A stretch of DNA of 45,864 nucleotides. Source: Candidatus Rifleibacteriota bacterium (lineage in GTDB: Bacteria; Muiribacteriota; Ozemobacteria; Ozemobacterales; Ozemobacteraceae). The stretch is taken from contig JAAYVD010000149.1 in assembly GCA_012517355.1 (NCBI GenBank), positions 1 through 45,864 on the forward strand. Direction: 5' to 3'. A model generated the notes under the pieces. The model was not told the origin of the DNA. It worked only from the letters and a program-made list of their open reading frames with translations, and did not search any database. This document shows positions 15,943 through 24,764 of this stretch, in pieces (the stretch's first letter is position 1; every line of letters begins with the position of its first letter). A program made the translations under genes and the position numbers.

Positions 15943-16022
15943 CTTTTGATGTATCATGGAGGGGTGAGCCAGGCCGAGTTCCGGGGCCCGGCCAAACCTG
16001 CCAACCCGGCACCAGAGGGGAC

Positions 16023-17012
16023 ATGGAACGACGGTTCGTTTTCGTGTTGATGGTCGGCGCCCTGCTGATCGGCCTGGCGGTGGCGATCTACCGCCCCGCC
16101 CGGCAACTCCCGGAGGAACCCGAACTGGAGGTGTCCCTGCCCGCCGACCGTCTGGTCGACGACCGGGTTCTGACCTTCTGCTCGGATCCCTGGATGCCCT
16201 ATGCCGGCGAGGCGGGCAGCCCCAAGGAAGGGTACGTGGTCGATCTGCTGCGCGCCATCTTCACGCCCCAGGGCTTCGAGGTCCGCTACCAGACCTATCC
16301 CTGGTCCAGGTGCATCGAAGAGACGCGCCAGGGACAGGTGCTGGGGATCCTCTGCGCCGAGCGCCAGGAAGCCCCCGATTTCACCTTTCCCCAGGAACCG
16401 GTCGGAGTGAATCAGCCCGCCTTCTTCACCCGACCCGGCTCCGATTGGACGTTCACGGGAATCCCGTCGCTGGAGATGATCCGACTGGGGGCCGTCCAGG
16501 ACTACTTCTACGCGGATGACCTCGAGGAATACATCCGTCTGCATCGGGAGAGCGACCGGCTGATCCTGACCAAGGGCACCGATGCCCTCGAGCACCTGTT
16601 CGCCCTGCTGGCCGATGGATCGATCGAGGCCCTGGTGGAAAACGCCCTGGTCGTCCGGTATCACCAATCGCTGGCGACCGCGCCGATCCCGTTGCGGGAG
16701 GCTGGTTCGATCGCCGGAGGCGGGTTCCTGTTCGTGGCCTTCAGCCCCCGTGACCCACGGGCCCGTGACATGGCCCGACGGTTCGACGAGGGGATACGGG
16801 CCCTGCGGTCCAACGGCCGCCTCGACCAGATCCTGCAGGAGGCGGGAGTGAGCGACTGGCATGCCGCGGCCGGGCGGCCCCCTCCCCCACCCCCCACCGG
16901 ACCTCTCCTTCCGTTATCGGCTCCCGATCATGGTTCCGGGGAAACGCCGGCCGCGCCGCCTCCGGTTTCCCCCGCCCCTCTGCCCGCCTCGGGATCGGCC
17001 CCATGCCCCTGA
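16023..17012 (+). CDS. Membrane-anchored solute-binding protein, family 3-like
   Basis: Begins MERRFVFVLMVGALLIGLAVAIY, an uncleaved-looking signal anchor, so the binding domain should face the periplasm while tethered. Residues 55-285 resemble the amino-acid/polar-compound binding proteins: LTFCSDPWMPYAG, GYVVDLLRAIFTPQGFEVRYQTYPWSRCI, ADGSIEALVENALVVRYH, DEGIRALRSNGRLDQILQE. The last 40 residues are Pro-rich and disordered. The start has AGAGGGG upstream. The 3' end overlaps the hybrid kinase gene by 10 bases and no ABC permease is nearby, so it more likely senses a ligand for the kinase than feeds a transporter. Confidence 0.78.
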   Translation: MERRFVFVLMVGALLIGLAVAIYRPARQLPEEPELEVSLPADRLVDDRVLTFCSDPWMPYAGEAGSPKEGYVVDLLRAIFTPQGFEVRYQTYPWSRCIEETRQGQVLGILCAERQEAPDFTFPQEPVGVNQPAFFTRPGSDWTFTGIPSLEMIRLGAVQDYFYADDLEEYIRLHRESDRLILTKGTDALEHLFALLADGSIEALVENALVVRYHQSLATAPIPLREAGSIAGGGFLFVAFSPRDPRARDMARRFDEGIRALRSNGRLDQILQEAGVSDWHAAAGRPPPPPPTGPLLPLSAPDHGSGETPAAPPPVSPAPLPASGSAPCP

Positions 17013-19267
17013 CCCGAAAAGTCATCGGCACCCTGTTGGTCGCCGGTTTCCTGGTGCTGCTGATCGTTTCCGGCATGCGCTACCATGCTGGCCTGCTGGT
17101 CCTCACCGGGGAATACCAGCACCTGCTGCGCTCGACCACCCGGCACCTGGGCATCGCCCTGCGCGAACCGATCTTCCAGCACGACCTGACGACGATCCGG
17201 GACGCCCTGGCGGCCGAATTCGCCCAGCCGCAGATCTCCGCCATCCTGGTCTGGCTTCCCCATCGCGACCACCTGTTGCTCGGCCTGGAACGGGCTCCCG
17301 ACCGGCGCCTCGTGCCGACGAACGATCCCCGCCGCGGCAAGCCGGGCCTGTCTCTGGAAGCCCCGATCCTCCGGATCGGCGCCAACGGGGAAAGCCGCCT
17401 GGTGGGCCTGGTCGGGGTCCACCTCGATCCCGAGGCGGGTCGCGCCCAGTTGCGGACACGGGTGCTGCAGGACACCCTGGTCGACGGCCTCGGGTTCCTA
17501 CTGCTGATCACCGTGGTCGCCTGGATGCTCGGCGAGTCGGTCGCCGCGCCCCTCGACAACCTGCGCACCCGGCTGCGGATCGTCGAGGAGGCGGCCAACC
17601 AGCCCGAGACCGCGGAAACCTGGCCCCACCTGGGCTCACCCGCCGCCGACCCGGAACTGGCAGGGGCCTTCCGGGAACTGCGGGACATGGCCGCGAGTCT
17701 GGGGAGCGTGCTGGAAACCCTGTGGCGGCGCGGGGAAAGCCTGCGGATCACCCTCAACTCGATCGGCGATGCGGTCATCGCCACCGACGCCCAGGGGGTG
17801 ATCACCCGCCTCAACCCGGTCGCCGAGGTGATGACCGGGTGGCCGCGCCACGAGGCGGTGGGGAAGCCGCTGACCGAGGTCTTCACCATCGTCAACGGCC
17901 TGACCCGGGCTCCCGCCGACAGCCCCGTGGCCAAGGTCCTGGCCTCGGGCGAGGTGGTGGGGCTGGCCAATCATACGATCCTGATCGGGCGCCACGGCAA
18001 GGAGTACCAGATCGCCGACAGCGGGGCCCCCATCCGGGACGACCACGGCCAGACGGTCGGCGTGGTGCTCGTCTTCCGCGACATCACCGAGCAGCATGCC
18101 CTCGAAAGCCAGCTCCGCCAATCGCGGAAGATGGACGCCATCGGCCAGTTGGCCGGCGGCATCGCCCACGATTTCAACAACCTGCTCGGCGGCATGATGG
18201 GAAGCGCCGAGCTGCTGGCCGCCAAGCTCCCCCATGACGACCCTTCGCGCAGGTATCTCGACATGATCCAGCAGACCGGCCGGACCGCCACCGAGCTGGC
18301 CCGCAAGCTGCTGTCCTTCGCCCGCCAGGACCGGACGGAAGCCGTCCCGGTCGATCTGCACCAGGTCCTGCGCGACACCGGGCACCTGCTCGAACACAGC
18401 ATCAGCCGGAAGATCTCGCTGCGGTTCGACCTGGGCGCCAGCCGGCCATTGCTGCTGGGAAACGCCTCCGACCTGCAGAACCTGTTTCTGAACCTGGGCC
18501 TCAACGCACGCGACGCCATGCCCGAAGGCGGCACCCTGAGCTTCACCACCCGGAACCTGCACCTCGAGCCGGGCGAATACATCGACGGGGTGTTCCCCGT
18601 GCAGCCCGGCGACTACCTGGTGGCCGAGGTCACCGACACCGGCGTGGGCATCCCCCCCGAGCTGATCGAGCGGCTGTTCGAGCCCTTCTTCACCACGAAG
18701 GTGGCGGGCAAGGGGACCGGCCTGGGCCTGTCGGCGGTATACGGAGCGGTCAAGCGGCACCAGGGATCGATCCGGGTGAGCAGCCTCGTCGGCAAGGGAA
18801 CCACCTTCCAGATCCTGCTGCCGCAGGCCGACCCCAAGGTGGCCGCGGTGATCACGCGGTCCGAGGTCAATCCAGTGCAGGGAACCGGGCTGATCCTGGT
18901 GGTGGAAGACGACGAGCACCTGCGCGATACGGCCAAGGCCCTGCTCGAAAGCCTGGGCTACCAGGTGAAGCTGGCCGCCAACGGCGTCCAGGGGTTGGCG
19001 ATGTTCCAGGAAGCCCCCGCCGAGATCTCGGCCCTGCTGGTCGACCTCGTGATGCCGGAGATGGACGGCCGCTCGCTGGTGCTGGAACTGCGCAGCCGCG
19101 GGTTCCAGGTTCCCATCGTGGTGGCCTCGGGGGCGGCCCCTCCGGCCGACCTGCCCAAGGTGCTGGGTCCCCACGGCCTCTTCCTGCCGAAGCCCTACTC
19201 CAAGGTGACCCTGAGTCAGGCCCTGGCCACCGTCCTGCGGCCGCCGCCACCCGCCAGCAAGACGTGA
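17003..19267 (+). CDS. Hybrid histidine kinase with PAS and receiver domains
   Basis: Inner-membrane sensor of 754 aa. Order: TM1 (residues about 8-28), a periplasmic domain (30-150), TM2 (about 155-178), a linker that may be HAMP-like, PAS (about 245-365; LNSIGDAVIATDAQGVI), the dimerisation/phosphoacceptor helix with H389 in GGIAHDFNNLL, the ATPase domain (NLGLNARDAMPEGG, DTGVGIPPELI, GKGTGLGLSAVYG), and a C-terminal receiver with D681 in LLVDLVMPEMDG and the conserved Lys in PKPYS. The H-box of the GxIAHDFNN type is common in hybrid kinases. It overlaps the binding-protein gene, pointing to a ligand-sensing pair. No output response regulator is adjacent, so the downstream target is unknown. 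Confidence 0.93.
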   Translation: MPLTRKVIGTLLVAGFLVLLIVSGMRYHAGLLVLTGEYQHLLRSTTRHLGIALREPIFQHDLTTIRDALAAEFAQPQISAILVWLPHRDHLLLGLERAPDRRLVPTNDPRRGKPGLSLEAPILRIGANGESRLVGLVGVHLDPEAGRAQLRTRVLQDTLVDGLGFLLLITVVAWMLGESVAAPLDNLRTRLRIVEEAANQPETAETWPHLGSPAADPELAGAFRELRDMAASLGSVLETLWRRGESLRITLNSIGDAVIATDAQGVITRLNPVAEVMTGWPRHEAVGKPLTEVFTIVNGLTRAPADSPVAKVLASGEVVGLANHTILIGRHGKEYQIADSGAPIRDDHGQTVGVVLVFRDITEQHALESQLRQSRKMDAIGQLAGGIAHDFNNLLGGMMGSAELLAAKLPHDDPSRRYLDMIQQTGRTATELARKLLSFARQDRTEAVPVDLHQVLRDTGHLLEHSISRKISLRFDLGASRPLLLGNASDLQNLFLNLGLNARDAMPEGGTLSFTTRNLHLEPGEYIDGVFPVQPGDYLVAEVTDTGVGIPPELIERLFEPFFTTKVAGKGTGLGLSAVYGAVKRHQGSIRVSSLVGKGTTFQILLPQADPKVAAVITRSEVNPVQGTGLILVVEDDEHLRDTAKALLESLGYQVKLAANGVQGLAMFQEAPAEISALLVDLVMPEMDGRSLVLELRSRGFQVPIVVASGAAPPADLPKVLGPHGLFLPKPYSKVTLSQALATVLRPPPPASKT

Positions 19268-19339
19268 ACCCCATGCCCGGAATGATGGACACGGACCGGG
19301 TGGCCCCTTGGCGGTGGGTGATACGGGCGGTGCCCGCCG

Positions 19340-19390
19340 CCGCCATCCGTGGCGGCAAAGGGGAAGCCCTTCCGACGTCGTGTCGGTCGG
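19340..19390 (-). repeat. Dispersed REP-like element, full copy (inverted)
   Basis: Read on the plus strand it is hairpin 2 CCGCCA-TCCG-TGGCGG (19340-19355), linker AAAGGGGAAGCCCTT, then hairpin 1 CCGACG-n7-GGTCGG (19372-19390) with one mismatch. It lies directly after the hybrid kinase gene. Confidence 0.75.
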
Positions 19391-19433
19391 GTCACTCCTG
19401 AACCGTTGGCGAATATCGAAAGGGGGAGCTTCC

Positions 19434-19532
19434 ATGAGAAACGTGCGACCATCATCTCTCCGTTGCCTTCCCGGCCCCGGGGTGGCAGACCCGGGCCTTC
19501 CGGTGAAACGATTTCGGGGCCGGCCATGCTGA
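19434..19532 (+). CDS. Possible 32-aa leader ORF
   Basis: ATG with AGGGGGAG at an ideal distance, encoding 32 residues that begin MRNVRPSSLRC and are Arg/Pro-rich. Its stop lies 7 bases inside the next ORF, which itself lacks a good ribosome binding site. This could couple translation of the downstream membrane protein. No homology is recognised, and chance is possible. Confidence 0.25.
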   Translation: MRNVRPSSLRCLPGPGVADPGLPVKRFRGRPC

Positions 19533-19756
19533 GCAGACTTGGAATCTCCCGCGGAAACCTCCTGGCCGGGCTTCTGCTCCTGGAAATCCCCTGCATCGCG
19601 GCCATCTACCTGAACCCCCGCGTGCCCGGACGCTGCCGGGTCACCTGGCTGGTCTGCACCCTGCTGGCCGGCCCGATCGGGTTCGCGGCCTACTGGTGGC
19701 TGAAAACCCCCAGCCGGCCCGCCACACCGCCGCCCACCGCGCCCCTGGCCGCCTGA
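19526..19756 (+). CDS. Small two-TM membrane protein, 76 aa
   Basis: ATG at 19526 follows a poor ribosome binding site but overlaps the end of the 32-aa ORF. The product has two hydrophobic helices (about residues 11-29 and 41-60) and a Pro/Ala-rich tail. The helix pair and the short loop NPRVPGRCR look like a genuine small membrane protein. Its role is unknown. Confidence 0.45.
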   Translation: MLSRLGISRGNLLAGLLLLEIPCIAAIYLNPRVPGRCRVTWLVCTLLAGPIGFAAYWWLKTPSRPATPPPTAPLAA

Positions 19757-19924
19757 CCGGCGGCCGGATTGACCGCCCCGTCCGACCGGGGACACCCCCG
19801 GTGGTTTGGGCTTGGCGTGATACGGGTGATCAGGGGCCCGAATTGACCGCACCGCCCGGCCTGGCGTCCTTCCCCACCCTTGGCCATCCAAGACCGGTGA
19901 GGGGGTTCCCCGAGCGTTCCCCGA

Positions 19925-19953
19925 TTGTCGGACGGACCTGCTTGGGCTATGAT
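19925..19953 (+). promoter_or_regulatory. Promoter of the peptidase-exporter operon
   Basis: TTGTCG at 19925-19930, a 17-base spacer and TATGAT at 19948-19953, with CTGGAGG and the ATG at 19983 downstream. This is the only good promoter seen before the six coupled genes to 28967. Confidence 0.5.
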
Positions 19954-19982
19954 GGCGGCAGACCACCCTGGAGGTCTTTCCC

Positions 19983-22499
19983 ATGCCCCTGCGGCCACCT
20001 GCCTTGTTCCTTCTCTTCGGCTTCTTCCTGCTGGCGACGGCCGGCGCCCTGCACGCCCAGGTGCCGGAAGCCTACCACCTGCCACCCGCCCGCATCGTCG
20101 AGATCGTCGATGCCCCCCAGCCCCCCCTGGCCGAGGTCAGCCCGCGCGGGGACAAGGTTCTGCTCGTGGAATACCGCAACCTCGTCGATATCGCCTACCT
20201 GTCGCAGCCCATGTTGCGACTGGCGGGCATGCGCATCCTGCCCAGATACAACGCCCCCCAGCGCACCTTCTTCGTGCAGTCGATGCAGATCCTGCACCTG
20301 GCGAGCCGCGGCCGGACCCACCTGCCGCTTCCCGAAGGCGCCTCGTTCGGGTATCCCGGCTGGTCGCCCGACGGAAAGCGGCTGGCCGTCGCCCGCTACG
20401 AGAAGGACGGGGCGGAGATCTGGGTGTTTGACGCCGACACCGGCGAGGGCAAGGCCGTCACCCCCCGCCGGGTCAACTCGGTGCTCCTGTCGCCCTACCA
20501 GTGGGACATCGACAGCCGCCACCTTTTCGTTCCCCTGATCCCCGACGGGCGGGGGCCGGCCCCGGCCACTCCCGAGGTGCCGGCCGGGCCGGTCATCCAG
20601 GAGACGGCGGGAGTGGTTTCGAAGGTGAGAACCTACCAGGACCTGCTGCAGACGGCCCACGACGAGGCCCTGTTCGAGCACTACGCCACGGCCGGGCTCG
20701 GCTGGGTCGACACCGAGACCGGGGCCCTGACGGTGCTGGGAAAACCCGGCCTGCTGCAGGAAGTGTCCCCTTCTCCCGACGGCCAGTATCTGCTGGTCGA
20801 CCGGATCACGCCGCCGTTTTCCCGCGTGGTGCCGGCCAACCTCTTCGCCCACGTCCTCGAACTGTGGGACCGCCAGGGGAACCGGTTGCGCACGATCGCC
20901 GAGCTGCCCGTGGCCGACCAGCTGCCCATCCAGGGCGTGCCCACCGGGGTGCGGAGCCTGCACTGGCAGCCGTTGTTCCCGCATACGCTGGCCTGGGTGG
21001 AAGCCCTCGACGGGGGCGATCCCAACACCAAGGTCCCCTTCCGTGACAAGCTGCTCGTCGCCGCCGACCCGCTGGCCTCCGACTCCGTCGAGGTGTTCCG
21101 GTTCCCGCAGCGGTTCTCGGGGATCGACTGGCTGGCCAGCCCGGGCCTTCTGCTGGCCCACGACTACGACCGCGACCGCCGGCAGGTCAGGACCTGGCTG
21201 TTTTCCACGGCCAGCCCGACCGACGCCTCGGCCGCCCGCCTGCTGTTCGACCGCAACGCCCAAGACGAGTACAACGACCCGGGCGACCCCGTCTACGTCA
21301 GGCTCCCGAGCGGGGAGTCGGTGGCGGTCATGGCCTCGGACAGCATCTTCCTGGCCGGGAAGGGGGCCACCCCCGAAGGATACCGGCCCTTCCTGCGCCG
21401 GTTCGACCTCGGCACCCTCGCCTCGACCACCCTGTTGCAGTCGGCCACCGACACCTACGAGGCGTTCATCGCCTTCGGCCGGGACGACCTCGGGTCGATC
21501 GTGACCAGGCGGGAGAGCCCCACCGAGCCGCCGAACTATTTCGTGCGCTCCCTGACCGGTGATCGGGCGGGTTCGCCCGACCGTCTCACCTCCTTCACCG
21601 ATCCCGCCCCCGAGTTCCAGAAGATCAAAAAAGACCTGTTGACCTATTCCCGCAAAGACGGCATCCCCCTCTCCGGCACCTTGTATTACCCCCTCGACTA
21701 CCAGCCGGGGAGGCGGGTTCCCGCCGTGGTCTGGGCCTACCCGCGGGAATACACGAGTTCGGCCACGGCCGGGCAGGTGCGCAACACCACCAGCCGCTAC
21801 ACCCGCATCGACAACGACTCGATCCTGTTCTTCCTGTTCCTGGGGTATGCCGTGCTCGATCGGGCCGAGATTCCCGTGGTCGGCGACCCCCTGACGGCCA
21901 ATGACACGTTCATCGAGCAGATCTCGGACGGGGCCCAGGCCGCCGTCGACAAACTGGTGGACATGGGCGTCGCCGACCGGCACCGGATCGGGGTGGCCGG
22001 TCATTCCTACGGGGCGTTCATGGTGGCCAACCTGCTCGCGCATACCGACCTGTTCGCCGCCGGCATCGCCCGCAGCGGCGCCTACAATCGCACCCTGACC
22101 CCCTTCGGCTTCCAGGGGGAACGGCGCACGTTCTGGGAGGCCCCCGAGGTCTACACCCGCCTGTCGGCCTTCACCCATGCCCACAAGATCGACGAGCCGC
22201 TGCTGATGATCCACGGCGAACTCGACAGCAACCCGGGCACCTACCCGCTGCAGAGCGAGCGCCTGTTCGCCGCCATCCGGGGGCACGGCGGCATCGCCCG
22301 GTTCGTGCTGCTTCCCTTCGAGAACCATGGTTACCAGGCCCGCGAGTCGGTCCTGCACGTGCTGTACGAAATGTTCGCCTGGTTCGACCGGTACGTGAAG
22401 AACCGGCCGGCTCCGACGCCCGGGGCCCCCTCCCCCGCCTCCGGGACCACGCCCACCGGTCCCGCCGCGGCCACCGGCCCGGCGGCCGACGGGAAATGA
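19983..22499 (+). CDS. Secreted S9-family serine peptidase (glutamyl endopeptidase-like)
   Basis: Signal peptide (cleavage near LHA-QV, residue 22) and 838 aa. The N-terminal two thirds are a beta-propeller-like gate (GYPGWSPDGKRLAVARY, SPSPDGQYLLVDRI). The C-terminal alpha/beta-hydrolase has the nucleophile S675 in GHSYGAF, D748 in HGELDSNPG and H782 in ENHGYQARES. Overall order and the opening PPARIVEIVDAPQPPLAEVSP resemble the S9D group (glutamyl endopeptidase, CGEP), more than DPP-IV. It overlaps the TolC gene by an ATGA, so a periplasmic peptidase is made together with an exporter. Substrate unknown; a role in trimming or clearing the exported molecule is inference. Confidence 0.88.
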   Translation: MPLRPPALFLLFGFFLLATAGALHAQVPEAYHLPPARIVEIVDAPQPPLAEVSPRGDKVLLVEYRNLVDIAYLSQPMLRLAGMRILPRYNAPQRTFFVQSMQILHLASRGRTHLPLPEGASFGYPGWSPDGKRLAVARYEKDGAEIWVFDADTGEGKAVTPRRVNSVLLSPYQWDIDSRHLFVPLIPDGRGPAPATPEVPAGPVIQETAGVVSKVRTYQDLLQTAHDEALFEHYATAGLGWVDTETGALTVLGKPGLLQEVSPSPDGQYLLVDRITPPFSRVVPANLFAHVLELWDRQGNRLRTIAELPVADQLPIQGVPTGVRSLHWQPLFPHTLAWVEALDGGDPNTKVPFRDKLLVAADPLASDSVEVFRFPQRFSGIDWLASPGLLLAHDYDRDRRQVRTWLFSTASPTDASAARLLFDRNAQDEYNDPGDPVYVRLPSGESVAVMASDSIFLAGKGATPEGYRPFLRRFDLGTLASTTLLQSATDTYEAFIAFGRDDLGSIVTRRESPTEPPNYFVRSLTGDRAGSPDRLTSFTDPAPEFQKIKKDLLTYSRKDGIPLSGTLYYPLDYQPGRRVPAVVWAYPREYTSSATAGQVRNTTSRYTRIDNDSILFFLFLGYAVLDRAEIPVVGDPLTANDTFIEQISDGAQAAVDKLVDMGVADRHRIGVAGHSYGAFMVANLLAHTDLFAAGIARSGAYNRTLTPFGFQGERRTFWEAPEVYTRLSAFTHAHKIDEPLLMIHGELDSNPGTYPLQSERLFAAIRGHGGIARFVLLPFENHGYQARESVLHVLYEMFAWFDRYVKNRPAPTPGAPSPASGTTPTGPAAATGPAADGK

Positions 22500-24097
22500 G
22501 GCACCGTCCCCGCCCCGGACCCGGCCAGGGATTCCATCTTTCCCCCCTGGAGAAGACCGGCCAACGAAGGCTCCCCGTGGCCTGGGTCATTGCCCTGGCC
22601 GCCTTCGGATGGCTGTGCCTCGCCGGCGCGGCCCCCGCGGAGGAGGCGGTGCCCCCCGGAACCACGCCTGCCGCCGCCGTCGCGACCCCCGCCGCCCCCC
22701 CGCCCCCCGAAGCCGCCTTTCCCATCGCCGCCACCCTTCCCCACCCCGCTTCGCCCGCGGTGGAACTGACGGTCGAAGACTGCGTCCGGATGGGGGTGGC
22801 CGCCAACCTCACCCTCCTGCAGAAAGGGCTGGAACGAGATGCCAAGGCGTTCGACATCGGGATCGCCCGGCGGGTGTTCATTCCCGAGGTCACCGCCGCC
22901 GTCACCGAGAGCCGCGACGCGACCCGCACCCGCGTCTACGGGCAAGGCTTTTCGGTGACCGGGGTGCAGGGCACGAAAGTGGCTCTCCGGAACGAGTATC
23001 GCGATCCCGAGGCCGGCCGCAGCCGCGACGAGAGGACGCAGGTGTTCGCCCTCACCCAGCCCCTGATGAAGAATTTCGGCCGGGCGGTGACGGGGTACGC
23101 CATCGACGTGGCCCGCATCGACTACGAGGCGGGTGTCGAGCGGTTCCGGTCCGACCTGAACGCGTTCATCTACGACCTGGTCACGCTCTGCCTCGATCTC
23201 AGTTTCGCGCGGAAGAACCTGGCCATCCAGGATGCCGCCTGCCAACGGGCCCGGCAGCAGTTCGAGGACACCCGGCACGACATCGGGCTGGGGGCCATCG
23301 CCGAGCGCGAGATCTTCCTGGTCGAGGAGAACCTGGTCGGGTTCGAGATCAAGCGGCAGAATGCCCGGCAGGAGATCGCCATCCTCGAGCTGCAACTGCG
23401 GCAGGCCCTGAACTTCGACCCTTCCCTCGACGAGGGGATCACCGCCGCCGATGCCCTGGGCAGCGAGGGGGCGGCCCTTGGCGAGGCCGCCGGCGCGGGG
23501 CCTTCCCCCGCCTCCTTTGCCGACATCATGGCCGTGGCGCGCCAGGAGAGCCCTGACCTGCGACTCGACCGTCTGCTCGAAAAGAGGTCGCTGACCGCCC
23601 TCGAGCGGGAACGGCTCCAGTATCACCCGCGGCTCGATTTCGCCCTCGACTGGCGGTGGCGGGAAGGAGGCACCTCCCGGGCCAACGCCTACACGGTCGG
23701 GTTGGAATACGAAGTGCCCCTGTCTCGGAGCGCCGACCGGGCGGCCGTCGACCAGGCCCGCCTCGAGCGCGAGATCCGGCGGCTGGCGGTGCAGGACACC
23801 GAGACCCGCCTGGCCTACCGGCTGCGCGAGGTGTTGCTCCAGATCGGGCACCTGCGCACCGTCCTTGCCGGGAAGCGCCGCTCGGTCGAGCTATCCCGCA
23901 AGACCCTCGATGCGGAGAACGAGAAGTACCGGAACGGCTATTCCACCCTGGCGGACGTGGTGCGGTTCCAGCGCGAGCTCGAATCGGCCCAGATCGACGA
24001 GCTGTCGACCCGGACCAACCTCGAAAAGGCCTGCTGGCGGCGGTTCCTGCTCGAGGGCACGTTGCATCGGAAGTTCGCCATCACCATCGACCGCTGA
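22496..24097 (+). CDS. TolC-family outer-membrane channel
   Basis: Outer-membrane efflux protein of 533 aa. After the signal sequence (VAWVIALAAFGWLCLAGA) there are two homologous helical repeats: LTVEDCVRMGVAANLTLLQ near residue 90 opens the first, and the second ends near YRNGYSTLADVVRFQRELESAQ, the characteristic TolC 'K/R-Y-x-x-G-x-x-x-x-x-D-V' motif. ATGA overlap at 22496 gives one start; an in-frame GTG at 22577 would give a more typical signal peptide and is a real alternative. It forms the exit duct for the ABC pump encoded next. Confidence 0.9.
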   Translation: MRHRPRPGPGQGFHLSPLEKTGQRRLPVAWVIALAAFGWLCLAGAAPAEEAVPPGTTPAAAVATPAAPPPPEAAFPIAATLPHPASPAVELTVEDCVRMGVAANLTLLQKGLERDAKAFDIGIARRVFIPEVTAAVTESRDATRTRVYGQGFSVTGVQGTKVALRNEYRDPEAGRSRDERTQVFALTQPLMKNFGRAVTGYAIDVARIDYEAGVERFRSDLNAFIYDLVTLCLDLSFARKNLAIQDAACQRARQQFEDTRHDIGLGAIAEREIFLVEENLVGFEIKRQNARQEIAILELQLRQALNFDPSLDEGITAADALGSEGAALGEAAGAGPSPASFADIMAVARQESPDLRLDRLLEKRSLTALERERLQYHPRLDFALDWRWREGGTSRANAYTVGLEYEVPLSRSADRAAVDQARLEREIRRLAVQDTETRLAYRLREVLLQIGHLRTVLAGKRRSVELSRKTLDAENEKYRNGYSTLADVVRFQRELESAQIDELSTRTNLEKACWRRFLLEGTLHRKFAITIDR

Positions 24098-24101
24098 CGA
24101 C

Positions 24102-24764
24102 ATGATCAGGCTCGAGAACATCCGCAAGGACTACCGGCTCGGCATCGTCGAGGTGCCCGTCCTGCGCGGCGTCTCGCTGCACATCGCCGAAGGGGAGTTC
24201 GTCGCGGTGATGGGGGCGTCGGGCTCGGGGAAATCGACGCTGCTCAACATCCTGGGCTGCCTCGACACCCCCTCTTCCGGTCGCTACCTGCTCGAAGGCA
24301 CCCCGATCGACTCGCTGACCGACAACGCCCTGTCGGAGGTGCGGGCCCGGTCGATCGGGTTCGTCTTCCAGCGGTTCCACCTGATCAAATTCCTGTCGGT
24401 TCTCGACAACACCAAGATGCCGATGGAGTTTTTGAACGTGAAGGATGCCGAGGCCGACACCGCCGCCCGGCGCTGGCTGGGCCGGGTCCGAATGGAGCAC
24501 CGGCTCGACCACTTCCCCCACCAGTTGAGCGGCGGCGAGCGCCAGCGGGTGGCCATCGCGCGGGCCCTGATCAAGACCCCGAAGATCATCCTGGCCGACG
24601 AGCCGACCGGGAACCTCGACGAGAAGGTCGGCCACGAGATCATCCAGTTGTTCCGCGACCTCAACCGGGAACTGCGGGTCACCGTCATCATGGTGACCCA
24701 TGCCCCCGACATCGCCGCGGTGGCCGACCGCACCATCCACATCCGGGACGGCCTGATCCAATGA
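24102..24764 (+). CDS. MacB/LolD-type ABC transporter ATPase
   Basis: Cytoplasmic nucleotide-binding subunit, 220 aa. Walker A is GASGSGKST, the Q-loop region VFQRFHLI, the signature LSGGERQRVAIARAL, Walker B IILADEPTGNLD and the H-loop VTHAPD; all key residues are intact. The 'EPTGNLD' Walker B ending is typical of the MacB/LolD/FtsE group. It follows TolC by 4 bases and overlaps the adaptor gene by an ATGA, so it powers the permease at 26161. Confidence 0.95.
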   Translation: MIRLENIRKDYRLGIVEVPVLRGVSLHIAEGEFVAVMGASGSGKSTLLNILGCLDTPSSGRYLLEGTPIDSLTDNALSEVRARSIGFVFQRFHLIKFLSVLDNTKMPMEFLNVKDAEADTAARRWLGRVRMEHRLDHFPHQLSGGERQRVAIARALIKTPKIILADEPTGNLDEKVGHEIIQLFRDLNRELRVTVIMVTHAPDIAAVADRTIHIRDGLIQ

